DNA of 64,000 bases from Alphaproteobacteria bacterium UBA2966 (GCA_002348365.1 DEBC01000044.1:1-64000); one strand, 5' to 3'. Positions 1 through 9,121 are shown, numbered from the stretch's first letter. The notes: generated by a model from the letters alone, not told the origin. Translations and numbers: made by a program.

Positions 1-307
1 GTTCATGTACCGGATAGGCACGCAAGCACGCCGTGGGCGGGACCCTGGGTTGACCTGGGATTCTTGTGCGCTTGCCATCCGCCCCGAATAAGGATCCATG
101 GTATCCGCATTCGATTTCGTCGCTGATCAGGCGTCCCTTCGACAACGGCAGCAATTTGTGGGGACAACGATCCTGAAGCACCGCAACCTGTCCGCCCGAA
201 GTGCGGAAGATCACGAGATCCTCGCCGAGAATCCTTACCGAACGGAGTTGGCCGTCAATTTCCTTGGCCCAACCCGCTACATACCATGCGTTTCTGACGA
301 AACTCAT
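1..307 (-). CDS. Rieske 2Fe-2S oxygenase, VanA-like (C-terminus outside window)
   Basis: Open reading frame running off the window's left edge; only the first 102 codons are present. It opens MSFVRNAWYVAGW, typical of vanillate O-demethylase/phthalate-dioxygenase-type terminal oxygenases. The Rieske cluster ligands are complete: C48-x-H50 (RCPHK) and C67-x2-H70 (CGYHG), followed by LFGADG. The catalytic mononuclear-iron domain lies beyond the window. Such oxygenases hydroxylate or O-demethylate small aromatics using electrons from a separate reductase, and no reductase is visible here. It is the last gene of a minus-strand run behind the GST and EamA genes, 31 bp after the GST stop, so probably co-transcribed. 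The family call is firm, the substrate unknown. Confidence 0.88.
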   Translation of the reverse strand, partial: MSFVRNAWYVAGWAKEIDGQLRSVRILGEDLVIFRTSGGQVAVLQDRCPHKLLPLSKGRLISDEIECGYHGSLFGADGKRTRIPGQPRVPPTACLRAYPVHE

Positions 308-338
308 GGTGGAAAGCCTACTTCAAGCCGCCCAATAC

Positions 339-950
339 TTAAAAGTCCGGGACGGTTTCAGCGAAAGCCGGCAATTCCCTGCATGCGGCCGCAAGCTTGT
401 CGAGATTGGGATAACGGCCTTCGGGAATCATTTCGGGACAGGTCAAACGGATGTGGTCACACAATACACCCAAGGTGATGTCCGCCTGACTGATGGTTTC
501 TCCGGTAAGCCAGGGATGGGGCTCAAAACGGTCAAGCTCAGCAAGGCCTGCGACGGCCTGGGCTTCGCAACGGTCGATCCAGCCCTGCTCGCTGTAGCCC
601 TCAGGACGTCGATAGCGCTCGTGGTTGGCGAGGATGACCTTCTCCTGGGTACCGAGCGTCAGGTGAACGATCTTCTGCACCTCGAGCCTCGCAGGTCCGG
701 ACGGTGGCGTCAGCGCACGTTCCGGGCCGACAAGATCGTCGAGGTATTCGATCATGTAACCACTTTCCACCAGCGTCTCGCCGTCATCGAGGATCAGGAT
801 AGGAACACGCCCCATCGGATTCATTGGCAGCAGTTCCTCATTTGAGGGCCAAGGCTTGATCGGACGGTGCTCGTAATCGATTCCGAGCAGACGCAATGTG
901 ATCGCCACACGACGGGCGAATGGTGAACGGTAACGGCCCACGAGAATCAT
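339..950 (-). CDS. Glutathione S-transferase family protein
   Basis: 203 aa, a normal length for a cytosolic GST. The thioredoxin-like N-terminal domain (about residues 1-80) has the active-site region RYRSPFARRV near residue 9, the cis-proline loop in MGRVPIL, and the glutathione-binding E-S pair in TLVESGYMIEYL. The rest is the all-helical C-terminal domain. GSTs conjugate glutathione to electrophiles or isomerise and de-etherify aromatic intermediates, and the flanking Rieske oxygenases fit such a role. Its start codon overlaps the stop of the upstream EamA gene by 4 bp (ATGA), so the two are translationally coupled. Substrate cannot be inferred from sequence. Confidence 0.87.
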   Translation of the reverse strand: MILVGRYRSPFARRVAITLRLLGIDYEHRPIKPWPSNEELLPMNPMGRVPILILDDGETLVESGYMIEYLDDLVGPERALTPPSGPARLEVQKIVHLTLGTQEKVILANHERYRRPEGYSEQGWIDRCEAQAVAGLAELDRFEPHPWLTGETISQADITLGVLCDHIRLTCPEMIPEGRYPNLDKLAAACRELPAFAETVPDF

Positions 951-1867
951 GTGTTTTCCTTTTTCGCCCCTGCGGTGTTGGCGAGATAGAGCCCGACGAA
1001 TATCAGCAGCAGGCTGATGAGGTGAAACAATTCAAAAGTCTCATCGAGAAAGACAACAGCAAGGATCGCTGTAAAGAGCGGGGGCAGAAACAGGAACTGT
1101 CCAGCGCTGTTTGCCCCGAGAGCCTTGGCCCCCGCATTGAAACAAACGTAAGCGAGTACCGTCGGGAATACGCCGCAGTAAGCGAGGAAAACGAGGTTCT
1201 CGGGAACCGGGTCGAATTCCCATGGATAGAATACGCCAGAAAAGTACACTGCCCCGCTCACCACGAAGGCTGGTGGAATCATGGCCCAGAGCAACGCCAG
1301 CGCATCGATCTCTGACGGCCGGTAACGGAGAAGAATGGAGTAGACCGCCCAGACGACGATACCGATCAGCATGACCAGATCGCCGAGCACGAACTCAACC
1401 GCCTGCAAAGAGTCAAGGCGGCCCTGGGTGACCACCACAGCGACGCCCAGAAATCCGCATGTCATGCCCAACAGCATCTTCCACGATACAAGATCGCGGA
1501 AAAACAGCCACGACAGCGCTACGATCCACGCGGGCGTCGCGGTGTTGATCAGTGACACATTGATTGAATGGGTTAAACCCAAAGCGCCATACAGAAATTG
1601 GGGAAAGAGCCCAATCCCAAGAATCCCCATCACCGAAATCCACTTCCAGTGTTTAAGGATAGCGTGGCGTTGGCGGATAACGTTTCGGATCGCCCATGGC
1701 GTGAGCAAAACGAAGGCCACGACCCAGGCCCAAAATGCCAAACCGGTTGTCGGGACATGGAAACTGCCCGCCCGGCTGACCACCGCATTTGCACTCCAGA
1801 ACAGCATCGAGCATGTCAGCAGGAAGCTGGGCAGCAGGCGGCCCGTGGATGCGGCGTCGGCATTCAT
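947..1867 (-). CDS. EamA/DMT-family transporter
   Basis: 306 aa, highly hydrophobic with about ten predicted membrane segments arranged as two EamA repeats of five (boundary near residue 150-155), ending in a short basic tail (GAKKENT). Segments such as LAFWAWVVAFVLLTPWA and GDLVMLIGIVVWAVYSILL are typical of the drug/metabolite transporter superfamily. Members usually export amino acids, purines or other metabolites across the inner membrane. The gene sits directly upstream of and overlaps the GST gene, so it may export a substrate or by-product of this small operon. No clear Shine-Dalgarno sequence is visible before the chosen ATG, so the start is less certain than the family. Confidence 0.88.
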   Translation of the reverse strand: MNADAASTGRLLPSFLLTCSMLFWSANAVVSRAGSFHVPTTGLAFWAWVVAFVLLTPWAIRNVIRQRHAILKHWKWISVMGILGIGLFPQFLYGALGLTHSINVSLINTATPAWIVALSWLFFRDLVSWKMLLGMTCGFLGVAVVVTQGRLDSLQAVEFVLGDLVMLIGIVVWAVYSILLRYRPSEIDALALLWAMIPPAFVVSGAVYFSGVFYPWEFDPVPENLVFLAYCGVFPTVLAYVCFNAGAKALGANSAGQFLFLPPLFTAILAVVFLDETFELFHLISLLLIFVGLYLANTAGAKKENT

Positions 1868-1940
1868 GGAGCAGGAGATATCACAAGTGCTACCTGACGG
1901 GGTACGGCACCATTTCCTCGAGAGGATTTGGCTTCAGACT

Positions 1941-3326
1941 TCAGGCTTCTGACTTGATCTCCGAGCGCCGGGAGGCGCCTGCTTCGATTTCCTTGAGGCA
2001 TTCGACAATTTGTGCCTCGCGCGCCTCTGCGTCGCTGACAGCGTCGCCCGACTTGATGGCCTCCATGACGCGGCGACCGACCTCTCGCTGCACTTCTTCA
2101 TCGTCCAGGTCATCGCGCGCAGGCACACGTAGAACGGTATCGTACGAGTATGTGTACATGACTTCATTGCCGGCAGCCATTCCGGTGGGGATAACAGGCG
2201 TTTTCTCACCCCGGATCGTTTCCCGGACAATGCGGCGGAGCATAGCCACGCCGACATCAGTGGAGCCGCGATGCTCCAGATCATGGACGGCGATGGGACG
2301 TTGGCTGACCTGAGCGTCCCAGTCACCAGGATTGCGCTGGCGTTCAGCGTAGGGGCGATTGCCATCCTGACCGACAAAATCGACAGAGTCGTGTCCGCAC
2401 TCCTCCTCGCGGCCCTGGTGTTCGGGATCAACGACATCATTGAAATGGCGCAGCCCGAAAATCCAGCTGTTCGTGTCGTCGACTGGAACGACCCATCGGG
2501 TCAATGAAACACGCCCGAAGTACTTGGACTCCGTTGCCTCCTCCCAGAGGCCGCCGGTCTGACCGATATTGGGCAGCGTGAACTGGGCGCTGCGAATCCA
2601 GAGGAATTCTCCCACCCGGCGCGTCGTCAGGTAGTGCATACCGTCGCCGGTTTCGAAGAATTCGTACACCGGCATGGACGCCCATGGCTCGGTGAAGTGA
2701 ACCTCCGTCAGTCGGCTGTGGAGGAACACTGCATGGATCGGATCCATTCCGTTTTCTCTAATTTGCAGCCAGTTACAGGGCTGCCAGAGCGAATAGGGGA
2801 TCAAACGATTGTTCGCCGGCGTGAGATAGGTGTCGAATACGGGAAACTCGGGAATCTCATCGGGCGGCCCCATGTAGGCGAAGATCAGCCCATGACGTTC
2901 CTCAGCCGGATAGGCACCGTGAACGAAGCTATCCTTGAGACGGCTGTCCGGCGGCTCGCCGGGTGTTTCCAGAATGCGGCCATCCACGTCAAACAACCAG
3001 CCGTGGTAGCAGCAGCGGATACCCTGGTCGGAGGGAATGCCATATTCAAGCGACGTTCCACGGTGACTGCAGTGTCGATGGAGAACCCCCACCCGATTGG
3101 CCTTGTCACGAAAGACAACCAAATCTTCGCCCAGGATGCGCACGGCCAAGGGCAGATCCGAGACATCCGAAGACAATGCCACCGGATGCCAGTAGCGCCG
3201 CATGAATTCCCCGCAGGGCGTATTGGGTCCCACATGGGTGAGTTCGGCATCTTCACCGGGTACGTTGCGCCGATAATCGCCGACGTAGGCATTGTCACCG
3301 GATCGACTCTGTTCCTGCACGGCCAT
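1941..3326 (-). CDS. Rieske 2Fe-2S aromatic oxygenase, phthalate 4,5-dioxygenase-like
   Basis: 461 aa terminal oxygenase subunit. The N-terminal Rieske domain carries C86-x-H88 (HCSHRG) and C105-x2-H108 (CCYHGW) with 16 residues between H88 and C105. A catalytic-domain iron site is visible in ENGMDPIHAVFLH, with the two His spaced as expected. The C-terminal third contains EHRGSTDVG, also seen in the paralogue at 51951-53327, which is similar along its whole length. Members hydroxylate or O-demethylate aromatic and N-heterocyclic acids with electrons from a separate reductase, which is absent from the window. It is preceded on the same strand by an ECHDC3-like gene and a HIBADH-like gene. ATG start with AGGA-type sequence upstream. 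Confidence 0.92.
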   Translation of the reverse strand: MAVQEQSRSGDNAYVGDYRRNVPGEDAELTHVGPNTPCGEFMRRYWHPVALSSDVSDLPLAVRILGEDLVVFRDKANRVGVLHRHCSHRGTSLEYGIPSDQGIRCCYHGWLFDVDGRILETPGEPPDSRLKDSFVHGAYPAEERHGLIFAYMGPPDEIPEFPVFDTYLTPANNRLIPYSLWQPCNWLQIRENGMDPIHAVFLHSRLTEVHFTEPWASMPVYEFFETGDGMHYLTTRRVGEFLWIRSAQFTLPNIGQTGGLWEEATESKYFGRVSLTRWVVPVDDTNSWIFGLRHFNDVVDPEHQGREEECGHDSVDFVGQDGNRPYAERQRNPGDWDAQVSQRPIAVHDLEHRGSTDVGVAMLRRIVRETIRGEKTPVIPTGMAAGNEVMYTYSYDTVLRVPARDDLDDEEVQREVGRRVMEAIKSGDAVSDAEAREAQIVECLKEIEAGASRRSEIKSEA

Positions 3327-3345
3327 CGGGATTCCGTCCTACCCT

Positions 3346-3360
3346 CCCCTTGGCAAGGGG
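3346..3360. repeat. Short perfect palindrome (CCCCTT-GGC-AAGGGG)
   Basis: A perfect 6-bp inverted repeat with a 3-nt loop in the 48-bp gap between the enoyl-CoA hydratase-like gene and the Rieske oxygenase gene, about 20 bp before the latter's start. It resembles the small G/C palindromes scattered between genes in many alphaproteobacterial genomes. I found no second copy in this window. It could affect mRNA stability or Rieske translation. No T-run follows, so a simple intrinsic terminator is unlikely. Confidence 0.5.
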
Positions 3361-3374
3361 AATGAATTTCAAGA

Positions 3375-4181
3375 CTACTCGTGTGTCCAGACCGGCTTTC
3401 GTTTGCCGATGAAGGCATCGAAGCCCTCGCCTGCGTCACGGAACATCATGTTACGTGCCATCTCCTCGCTTGCCAGCATGTAGGCTGACTCGAGGTCCAT
3501 CTCCAGTTGTTCGTAGAACACACGTTTGCCGGCCTCAACGGCAGCCTGAGATTTGTCGAGTATGGATCGACTCAGATCTTCGAGCGCATCGTCGAGATCA
3601 TCCGGCGCCACAACCCGGTTCACGAGGCCGGCTTCGAGTGCTTCGTCAGCAGACAGCAGGTCACCCGTAAACAGCATCTCAAATGCCTTCTTGCGGCGAA
3701 CATTGCGTGCAACCGCCACACTGGGTGTCATGCAGAACAATCCATAGTTGATCCCGGACGTGCCAAACCGCGCATTTGACGAGGCAACTGCAAGATCAGC
3801 ATTGGCGACGACCTGACATCCGGCGGCGGTGGCGATGCCGTGTACCCGGGCAATGATGGGTTGGGGTAGCCGCACCATGCTCAGCATCATGTGACTGCAT
3901 TTCTTGAACAGAAACTCGTAATACTCCTGTTCCGGCCTGGCCCGCATCTCCTTCAGGTCATGGCCCGCGCAAAAAGCCTTCCCTGCCCCTGCCAGGACCA
4001 CAATCCGCACAGACTTGTCTTCCGCAATCGAATCCAGTTCGATCTGCAGGGCATCCAATATGTCTTCCGAGAGCGAATTGTACTGGTCCGGCCGGTTCAG
4101 GGTCAGACGCGCGACGCCACTTGCGTCAGCTCGGACAAGAATGGATTCCGCTGAATGCAGTTCTTCAGATAATGCCGACAT
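3375..4181 (-). CDS. Enoyl-CoA hydratase/isomerase family protein, ECHDC3-like
   Basis: 268 aa crotonase-fold protein. Oxyanion-hole segments are visible at FCAGHDLKEM and ATAAGCQVVANADL. The region that supplies a catalytic glutamate in true hydratases reads INYGLFCMTP, lacking the Glu. The C-terminus (EGFDAFIGKRKPVW) matches what I recall of the ECHDC3 branch, whose reaction is not well defined. It may therefore be a crotonase with isomerase, hydrolase or unknown activity rather than a beta-oxidation hydratase. It lies between the HIBADH-like gene (83 bp gap) and the Rieske oxygenase (48 bp gap) on the same strand, suggesting processing of CoA thioesters arising from the oxygenase pathway. 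Confidence 0.88.
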   Translation of the reverse strand: MSALSEELHSAESILVRADASGVARLTLNRPDQYNSLSEDILDALQIELDSIAEDKSVRIVVLAGAGKAFCAGHDLKEMRARPEQEYYEFLFKKCSHMMLSMVRLPQPIIARVHGIATAAGCQVVANADLAVASSNARFGTSGINYGLFCMTPSVAVARNVRRKKAFEMLFTGDLLSADEALEAGLVNRVVAPDDLDDALEDLSRSILDKSQAAVEAGKRVFYEQLEMDLESAYMLASEEMARNMMFRDAGEGFDAFIGKRKPVWTHE

Positions 4182-4264
4182 ATCAACTCCTCAAATCGAG
4201 GCCCCACGAGATTCCAGACTAATCTTCGACCGAATCAGCGGCAACCGAAACGGACTATCAGGAC

Positions 4265-5161
4265 TCAGGCGTCACTATCGACCCTGCGATCCCGAGCGAC
4301 CCGAGAGACGACTGTCAATTCCTCGTCCGCCGATCCATGGTCTATGGCTTCTTGGAATACGCTCGCGGCTTCCTCCAAGATCGGCGCCGGCAATCCAACG
4401 TCGCGTGCGAGGCCTCGCGCCAGGCTCGAGTCCTTGACCGCAACCGGCAGAAGGCCTGCATTCGTCTTTTCACCAGATATGAGGACATCTGCATAGCGTT
4501 CAAAAAACACCGATAGGCCCAGTGCACGTGCCTCCTTAACCAGATTGATGAACGAACCGGTATCCAGGCCCAGTCGCTCACAGATGACCAAAATCTCTGA
4601 GGTGAGCGCGGCGTGCCCCATGCCGAGGCCGTTTTGAAGTATCTTCATGGTATGCGCGACTCCAGTCCCTCCCACATAGCGATACCCCCGCCCCATGGCC
4701 TCGAGAAATGGGCCGACGGCATTGACGTGAGACTCATCGCCGGCGACGGCGAAATAGACATCCGCTTCTTCCGCTTGAAGCGGTATTCCGAAAATCGGCG
4801 CCTCGAGGAAATGGATTCCGGCTTCCGCCATCTTTTGCGCCAAGGAACGGGAAACTTCAGGCGCCATCGTGGAGTGATCACACGTCACGAGCCCTGATCG
4901 ACCGGCCCCTACAAATCCATCGTCCCCGGTGTAGACCGCATCGACAGCCGCGGCAGAAGGCAGGCACGTGAACACCACAGGTACCTGCCGGGCAACGCCT
5001 GCCGGATTTTCTGCGATAGACACGCCGGAATACGCGGAAGCCGCTGCACAGGCATCCGGGTTCAGATCATAAGTGGAAACGGAAAATCCGGCCGCCGCCA
5101 GATTGCGGACCATGGGCAACCCCATTTGCCCGAGTCCCACGAAGCCCACGTCACTGGACAT
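4265..5161 (-). CDS. NAD(P)-dependent oxidoreductase, 3-hydroxyisobutyrate dehydrogenase family
   Basis: 298 aa beta-hydroxyacid dehydrogenase. The Rossmann motif is at the N-terminus (GFVGLGQMGLPM) followed by a basic-free adenosine-binding strand ending TYDLNP, suggesting NAD preference. The catalytic lysine region is visible as GVAHTMKILQNG around residue 170. The fold is the usual Rossmann domain plus an all-helical C-terminal domain. Members oxidise 3-hydroxyisobutyrate, reduce tartronate semialdehyde, or act on related 3-hydroxyacids. Neighbours (ECHDC3-like crotonase, Rieske oxygenase) fit a short-chain hydroxyacid step. A second family member lies at 15880-16782. Confidence 0.9.
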   Translation of the reverse strand: MSSDVGFVGLGQMGLPMVRNLAAAGFSVSTYDLNPDACAAASAYSGVSIAENPAGVARQVPVVFTCLPSAAAVDAVYTGDDGFVGAGRSGLVTCDHSTMAPEVSRSLAQKMAEAGIHFLEAPIFGIPLQAEEADVYFAVAGDESHVNAVGPFLEAMGRGYRYVGGTGVAHTMKILQNGLGMGHAALTSEILVICERLGLDTGSFINLVKEARALGLSVFFERYADVLISGEKTNAGLLPVAVKDSSLARGLARDVGLPAPILEEAASVFQEAIDHGSADEELTVVSRVARDRRVDSDA

Positions 5162-5222
5162 GAGTTTCTCCGTCGATGAAGTCCTGCATCAGTTCCTTAC
5201 CTTGTTGGCGTATAGCAACGCG

Positions 5223-6285
5223 TCAATTACGGTCATAGTCGGCCTTCTCCACGTAGGGAACACTGACCCGGCCGCCGCTTTCGGCGGCCTCATAAATCGC
5301 CTGAATGACGTTCATGCCGGCGAGAGAATTCCAACCTGAGGCCTCGTCGGGTTATACCCCCCCTTACGATTTCCAGCCATTCGGCATGATGGCGGGCCCC
5401 GAAAGGTCGGTCGGGGAGTTCCGGCAACTGCCAATCAGTGGTCCCGGTGATCTCGGGGGCATAAAGTGCCAACGGCCCGCGCGCACCCCGAAGCAACATG
5501 GTGGCCTTCTCACCATATAACTCGACCAGGAATCGGTCGGTCCCCTGTTGCTCGCACGCGGTGATCTCGTGATCGACAAGAATTCCGTTCTTCATGCGAT
5601 AAGTCGCAAACGCAACATCCTCCAGTTCGATATTCTTGACGACAATTCCGGACGGCAACGTGCGTTCCTGCATCATGCAGGCGGTGTGCGCCGAAACTTC
5701 CTCGATGGGTCCGACAAGGTGCTGGACAATGTCGATACCGTGACTGCCCAGGGAATAGACAACGCCGCCCGAGACCACCGCGGGGTCGTAGTATCAGGGC
5801 ATGATGGGCCCGAAGGTCGCGTTTCGCATGCAGACCGTGTGAATAGGCCCAAACTGGCCCGATCGAATCAGTTCGCGGGCGTAAACGACCTCTTCGAAAT
5901 GCCGGTGCATCTAGCTGACCTGCAGGTTCACGCCACAGCGTTCCGCCGCATTGATCATACTTTCGCAAGATTCAATGCTGTCCGCGAAGGGCTTTTGTAC
6001 CATCATGGCCTTGCCGGCATCTGCAGCCGCAACGGCAATCTCCTCGTGTGACTTCTCTGGCGTGAGGATCAAAACTGCGTCGATATCGTCGCGGTCCAGG
6101 ACTGTTCGATAGTCCGTCTCGATGTCGGGAACCCCGTACTGTTCGGCAACCGGACCGACCCGGTCTGCATGCCGACCACAAATAACGCGGACGTCTGCGC
6201 CACCTGCTGCTTGAAGGCCCGCAAGGTGATAGTGGCTGATGTCACCAGCGCCGATCAGACCCAGGCGAATCGTGTCTTCAGTCAT
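5223..6285 (-). pseudogene. Gfo/Idh/MocA family oxidoreductase, degraded
   Basis: Recognisable along its length but broken. From the ATG at 6285 (AAGGA Shine-Dalgarno nearby) it opens MTEDTIRLGLIGAGDISHYH, a standard dinucleotide-binding start, with the lysine motif VQKPFADS. In the same frame it then meets TAG at 5913-5911 and TGA at 5796-5794, while homology continues on both sides (MHRHFEEV; YYDPAVVSGGVVYSLGSHG). Near a run of seven C at 5357-5363 the frame shifts, and the C-terminal coding (EASGWNSLAGMNVIQAIYEA) continues in another frame to a stop at 5223. A further TAA (5354-5352) lies at the start of that frame. Two substitution-type stops plus an indel make assembly error alone unlikely. 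Confidence 0.85.
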
Positions 6286-6468
6286 TTCGTTTTCCTTGGA
6301 ACCGTTCGCGCGACTCGCGTGCCAACAATTTGCGGCGAGGATAGCCACTTGTGATCGCACGCGGCAATGAGCCGCCCCCGTACACTACGGACGGTCAGCG
6401 CAGCAACTTGCAGACGCCGAATGTTTACCGTACATGCGCGATGCAGTGCATCTGATTATGGGGACTTC

Positions 6469-7380
6469 ATGCTCGTTACATTTGCCGGATGCGGCGCTCT
6501 CGGTAGCCTGTTGGCTTCCCGATTTATCGACGCCGGACACGACGTTCAGGTATTCCAAAGACCTGGCGCCCAATTCGATGCGCTGGCAGCTAACGGGATT
6601 ACGATCGAAGCTGACGGTCAGCGTTCAGCGTTTCCCCTGGCCGCCGTGTCAAGCGACGCCGCAAAACTGGCGCCATCGCGGCTCATCATCGTTCTGGTCA
6701 AAGCGTACAGCACCGCTGAAATTGAAGGCGCACGGGACGTTCTTTCTCCCGACGGAATTGCCCTGACCCTCCAGAATGGGCTTGGTCCGGCCGACGTCCT
6801 CGCCGGAATCTTTGGAGACGAACGATCAGCCGCCGGGATCACCACAATCGGTTCCTACACGATCACCCCCGGCGTTACCGGTCTCGGTGGCTGGGGGGAC
6901 ACGGTCATCGGCCCGTGGCAATCGGGTACAGACATCTCCTGGATCGCGGAGGCATTCGAGGACTCCGGCATCCCGGTCGAACTCGAAGATGATCCGAGAC
7001 CCGCCATATGGCGAAAACTTGCCATCAACGCGATGGTCAATCCGCTTACAGCGTTGACGGGCCTGCGCGTCGGTGAGGCGCGTGATCGTCCCGCACTGAT
7101 CGACATGATGCAGCGGCTGGGTCGGGAAGCCGTAACGGCCGCGCAACGCGCGGGCGTAAAGCTTGATTTCGATAGCATCTGGGAACAAAACAGCCGGAAC
7201 CTCGTCCGCACGGCCGCGAACAAGACATCGATGCTCCAAGACATAGAGGCAGGACGGAAAACCGAGATTGACGCCATTTCCGGCAGCGTTCTGAAATACG
7301 CCGAGAGCGAAATCGACTTCCCGTACACGCGAACGATCTATTCACTCCTGAAATCCATCGACGACAGCCGAGGCCACTGA
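6469..7380 (+). CDS. 2-dehydropantoate 2-reductase family protein (PanE/ApbA-like)
   Basis: 303 aa from the ATG at 6469, which follows a GGGGA ribosome-binding sequence and begins MLVTFAGCGALGSLLASRF. The longer frame starting at 6367 adds 34 residues that do not resemble the family. Features: Rossmann GxGxxG variant GCGALG, the family's LVKAYSTAEI segment, LQNGLGPADVL, and the active-site lysine region AIWRKLAINAMVNPLTAL about residue 185-200. Members reduce ketopantoate or other 2-oxo acids with NADPH. Homologues outside coenzyme A synthesis are common in catabolic clusters, and this one lies 25 bp before a 2-oxoglutarate-dependent oxygenase, so a catabolic 2-ketoacid reductase is equally likely. 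Confidence 0.85.
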   Translation: MLVTFAGCGALGSLLASRFIDAGHDVQVFQRPGAQFDALAANGITIEADGQRSAFPLAAVSSDAAKLAPSRLIIVLVKAYSTAEIEGARDVLSPDGIALTLQNGLGPADVLAGIFGDERSAAGITTIGSYTITPGVTGLGGWGDTVIGPWQSGTDISWIAEAFEDSGIPVELEDDPRPAIWRKLAINAMVNPLTALTGLRVGEARDRPALIDMMQRLGREAVTAAQRAGVKLDFDSIWEQNSRNLVRTAANKTSMLQDIEAGRKTEIDAISGSVLKYAESEIDFPYTRTIYSLLKSIDDSRGH

Positions 7381-7405
7381 GGTAGTCAGCAGGAAGGTCA
7401 ATCGA

Positions 7406-8368
7406 GTGATTGCCAAGCTTCCGGAGATAGATGTTTCACCCGCTTTGAGCGGCACGCCATCGGGAATCGAGCAGGTTGGCCGCGAAATCAGGGCGGCGTC
7501 AGAAAATATCGGCTTCTACGCCATTCTGGGCCACGGGATTCCCGTCGACCTGCGGGCAGGAATTTTCGAAGCCAACGCGAGATTTCATGCATTGCCGACG
7601 GATCGGAAGCTCGAAGTCAAGCTGAACCCGTTCTTCCGTGGGTATCAGCCGCTCGAAGGCTCCACTTTGAAGATTTCGACCGTCGAGACGACGACAAAAC
7701 CCAACCAAAGTGAGTCGTTTTTCATACGGCATGAAGTTCAGACGACTGATCCGGATTATGGCGAGCCCGTGCAAGGTCCCAACCAGTGGCCGCATGGGTT
7801 GCCGGGATTCCGCGAGGCCGTCCTCGCCTACCATGACGCCATGCGCGAGATGATGACGGCACTGCTTCCGGCATACGCATTCGCCATGGAGCAGGACATC
7901 AACGAGTTCCGATCTCTGTTCTCCCCGCCTTCGACGATCGTGCGCATGTTGCATTACCCACCGCATGACCAGCCGCGCGGCAACGGCGTGTTCGGTATCG
8001 CACCGCACACGGATTTCGGATTTGTCACAGTGCTTGCGCAGGACGGCGTCGGCGGATTGGAATACAAGCCCCGCGGTGGCGACTGGACCCCTGTACCAGT
8101 GATCGATAACGCGTTTGTTGTGAATTCAGGCGACGCCGTTCCCCGGTTCACAAACGGCCACTTCGCTTCAACGCCTCATCGCGTGATCAACACGTCATCT
8201 GAACACAGCCGATATTCCGTGGGCTTCTTTTTCGACCCGTCCCTCGATACAGTGATCGAGCCGCTGCCCGGCTTTGGCGGATCTGACGACGCGTCCCCGC
8301 CGGTGCGCTTTCGCGACCATCTCGTTGAGCGCCTCGATGCCAATTATCCCGAACGAGACCATGTTTGA
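7406..8368 (+). CDS. 2-oxoglutarate/Fe(II) dioxygenase, isopenicillin N synthase family
   Basis: 320 aa from a GTG start preceded by AGGAAGG. The N-terminal DIOX_N-type region begins LPEIDVSPAL and includes ENIGFYAILGHGIP. The Fe(II) facial triad is visible: H-x-D in APHTDFGFVTV and the distal His in STPHRVIN, with the 2-oxoglutarate-binding Arg in SRYSVGFFF. Length and motif order fit the isopenicillin-N-synthase-like superfamily, whose bacterial members hydroxylate, demethylate or desaturate small molecules using O2 and 2-oxoglutarate. It is flanked in the same direction by PanE-like and LigE-like GST genes, gaps 25 and 12 bp, so probably one transcript. Substrate unknown. Confidence 0.9.
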   Translation: MIAKLPEIDVSPALSGTPSGIEQVGREIRAASENIGFYAILGHGIPVDLRAGIFEANARFHALPTDRKLEVKLNPFFRGYQPLEGSTLKISTVETTTKPNQSESFFIRHEVQTTDPDYGEPVQGPNQWPHGLPGFREAVLAYHDAMREMMTALLPAYAFAMEQDINEFRSLFSPPSTIVRMLHYPPHDQPRGNGVFGIAPHTDFGFVTVLAQDGVGGLEYKPRGGDWTPVPVIDNAFVVNSGDAVPRFTNGHFASTPHRVINTSSEHSRYSVGFFFDPSLDTVIEPLPGFGGSDDASPPVRFRDHLVERLDANYPERDHV

Positions 8369-8380
8369 GGCCCGGGGCAC

Positions 8381-9121
8381 ATGACCATTACCCTTTACGA
8401 ACTGGCAGGCGCTGGTGACATTCGTCACAGCCCTTACTGCTGGCGCACCCTCATGGCTCTCAAGCACAAAGGGTTTGATGATTTCGAACGCGTTCCGGTT
8501 TACTTCCGTGATCGTTCACCCATCGCGTTCTCGGGTCAGACCAACATTCCCGTCCTCGTCGACAGCGAGAGATGGATCAATGATTCATGGGGGATCGCCT
8601 GCTATCTCGAGGATACATACCCCGACCGGCCTTCATTATTGGGCGGCGACGTCGGGCGGGCCGAGTCCTACTTCGTCCATGCATGGGTCGAGACTCTGCT
8701 CGGGTGGAAAGCGGGACAGCCTGGGTACTTCGAAATTCTGGTCTGGGATGCATTCGAGCATCTCGATCCAGCCGACAAGGACTGGTGGCGAAGGGACAGA
8801 GAAGTACTGCTGGGACCGCTGGAAAACTACAGGGACGGCAAGCAACAACGAGCCGACGAGTTTCGCCCGAAGCTTGAGCCGCTACGTCAGACCCTGCTCA
8901 ACCAGCCCTTCCTGTGCGGCAATTCGCCAGCCTATGCCGATTACATCGTGATCGGCGATTTCATCTGGGCACGGATGGTGAGCGAGTTCGAACTGATCGA
9001 GAGGGATGATCCGATCCATGACTGGATCGAGCGCATGCTCGATCTCTATGACGGCCTCGCCCGTGCCGGTGTAGAGGCTGGAGCCGCGTGGAGGCGTTCT
9101 AACCCCTCAATTCAGGAATGA
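8381..9121 (+). CDS. Glutathione S-transferase family protein, LigE-like
   Basis: 246 aa. The N-terminal thioredoxin-like domain has the segment IRHSPYCWRTLMAL near residues 14-28 and the cis-proline loop in TNIPVLVD, followed by INDSWGIACYLEDTYPDRP. The SPYCWR/ACYLEDTYP combination is typical of the LigE/LigF-type beta-etherase branch, which cleaves aryl ethers with glutathione. Here it more safely means that GST subgroup than proven etherase activity. It follows the 2OG-Fe(II) oxygenase by 12 bp. Its last 23 bp overlap the 3' end of the convergent LLM flavin enzyme gene. Confidence 0.84.
   Translation: MTITLYELAGAGDIRHSPYCWRTLMALKHKGFDDFERVPVYFRDRSPIAFSGQTNIPVLVDSERWINDSWGIACYLEDTYPDRPSLLGGDVGRAESYFVHAWVETLLGWKAGQPGYFEILVWDAFEHLDPADKDWWRRDREVLLGPLENYRDGKQQRADEFRPKLEPLRQTLLNQPFLCGNSPAYADYIVIGDFIWARMVSEFELIERDDPIHDWIERMLDLYDGLARAGVEAGAAWRRSNPSIQE

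Noticed and set aside
98..845. Plus-strand open frames of 126 and 214 aa at the left edge
   Set aside because: They lie antisense to the VanA-like Rieske fragment and the GST gene, whose motifs are clear, and show no family features.
2634..3365. A 243-aa plus-strand frame across the Rieske gene
   Set aside because: Antisense shadow of a Rieske oxygenase with intact cluster ligands; high-GC genomes give many long shadows.
5794..5913. Possible selenocysteine or pyrrolysine recoding at the TGA and TAG in the Gfo gene
   Set aside because: Gfo/Idh/MocA enzymes are not recoded proteins, two different stops plus a frameshift follow, and no SECIS-like or pyl genes are seen. Pseudogene is simpler.
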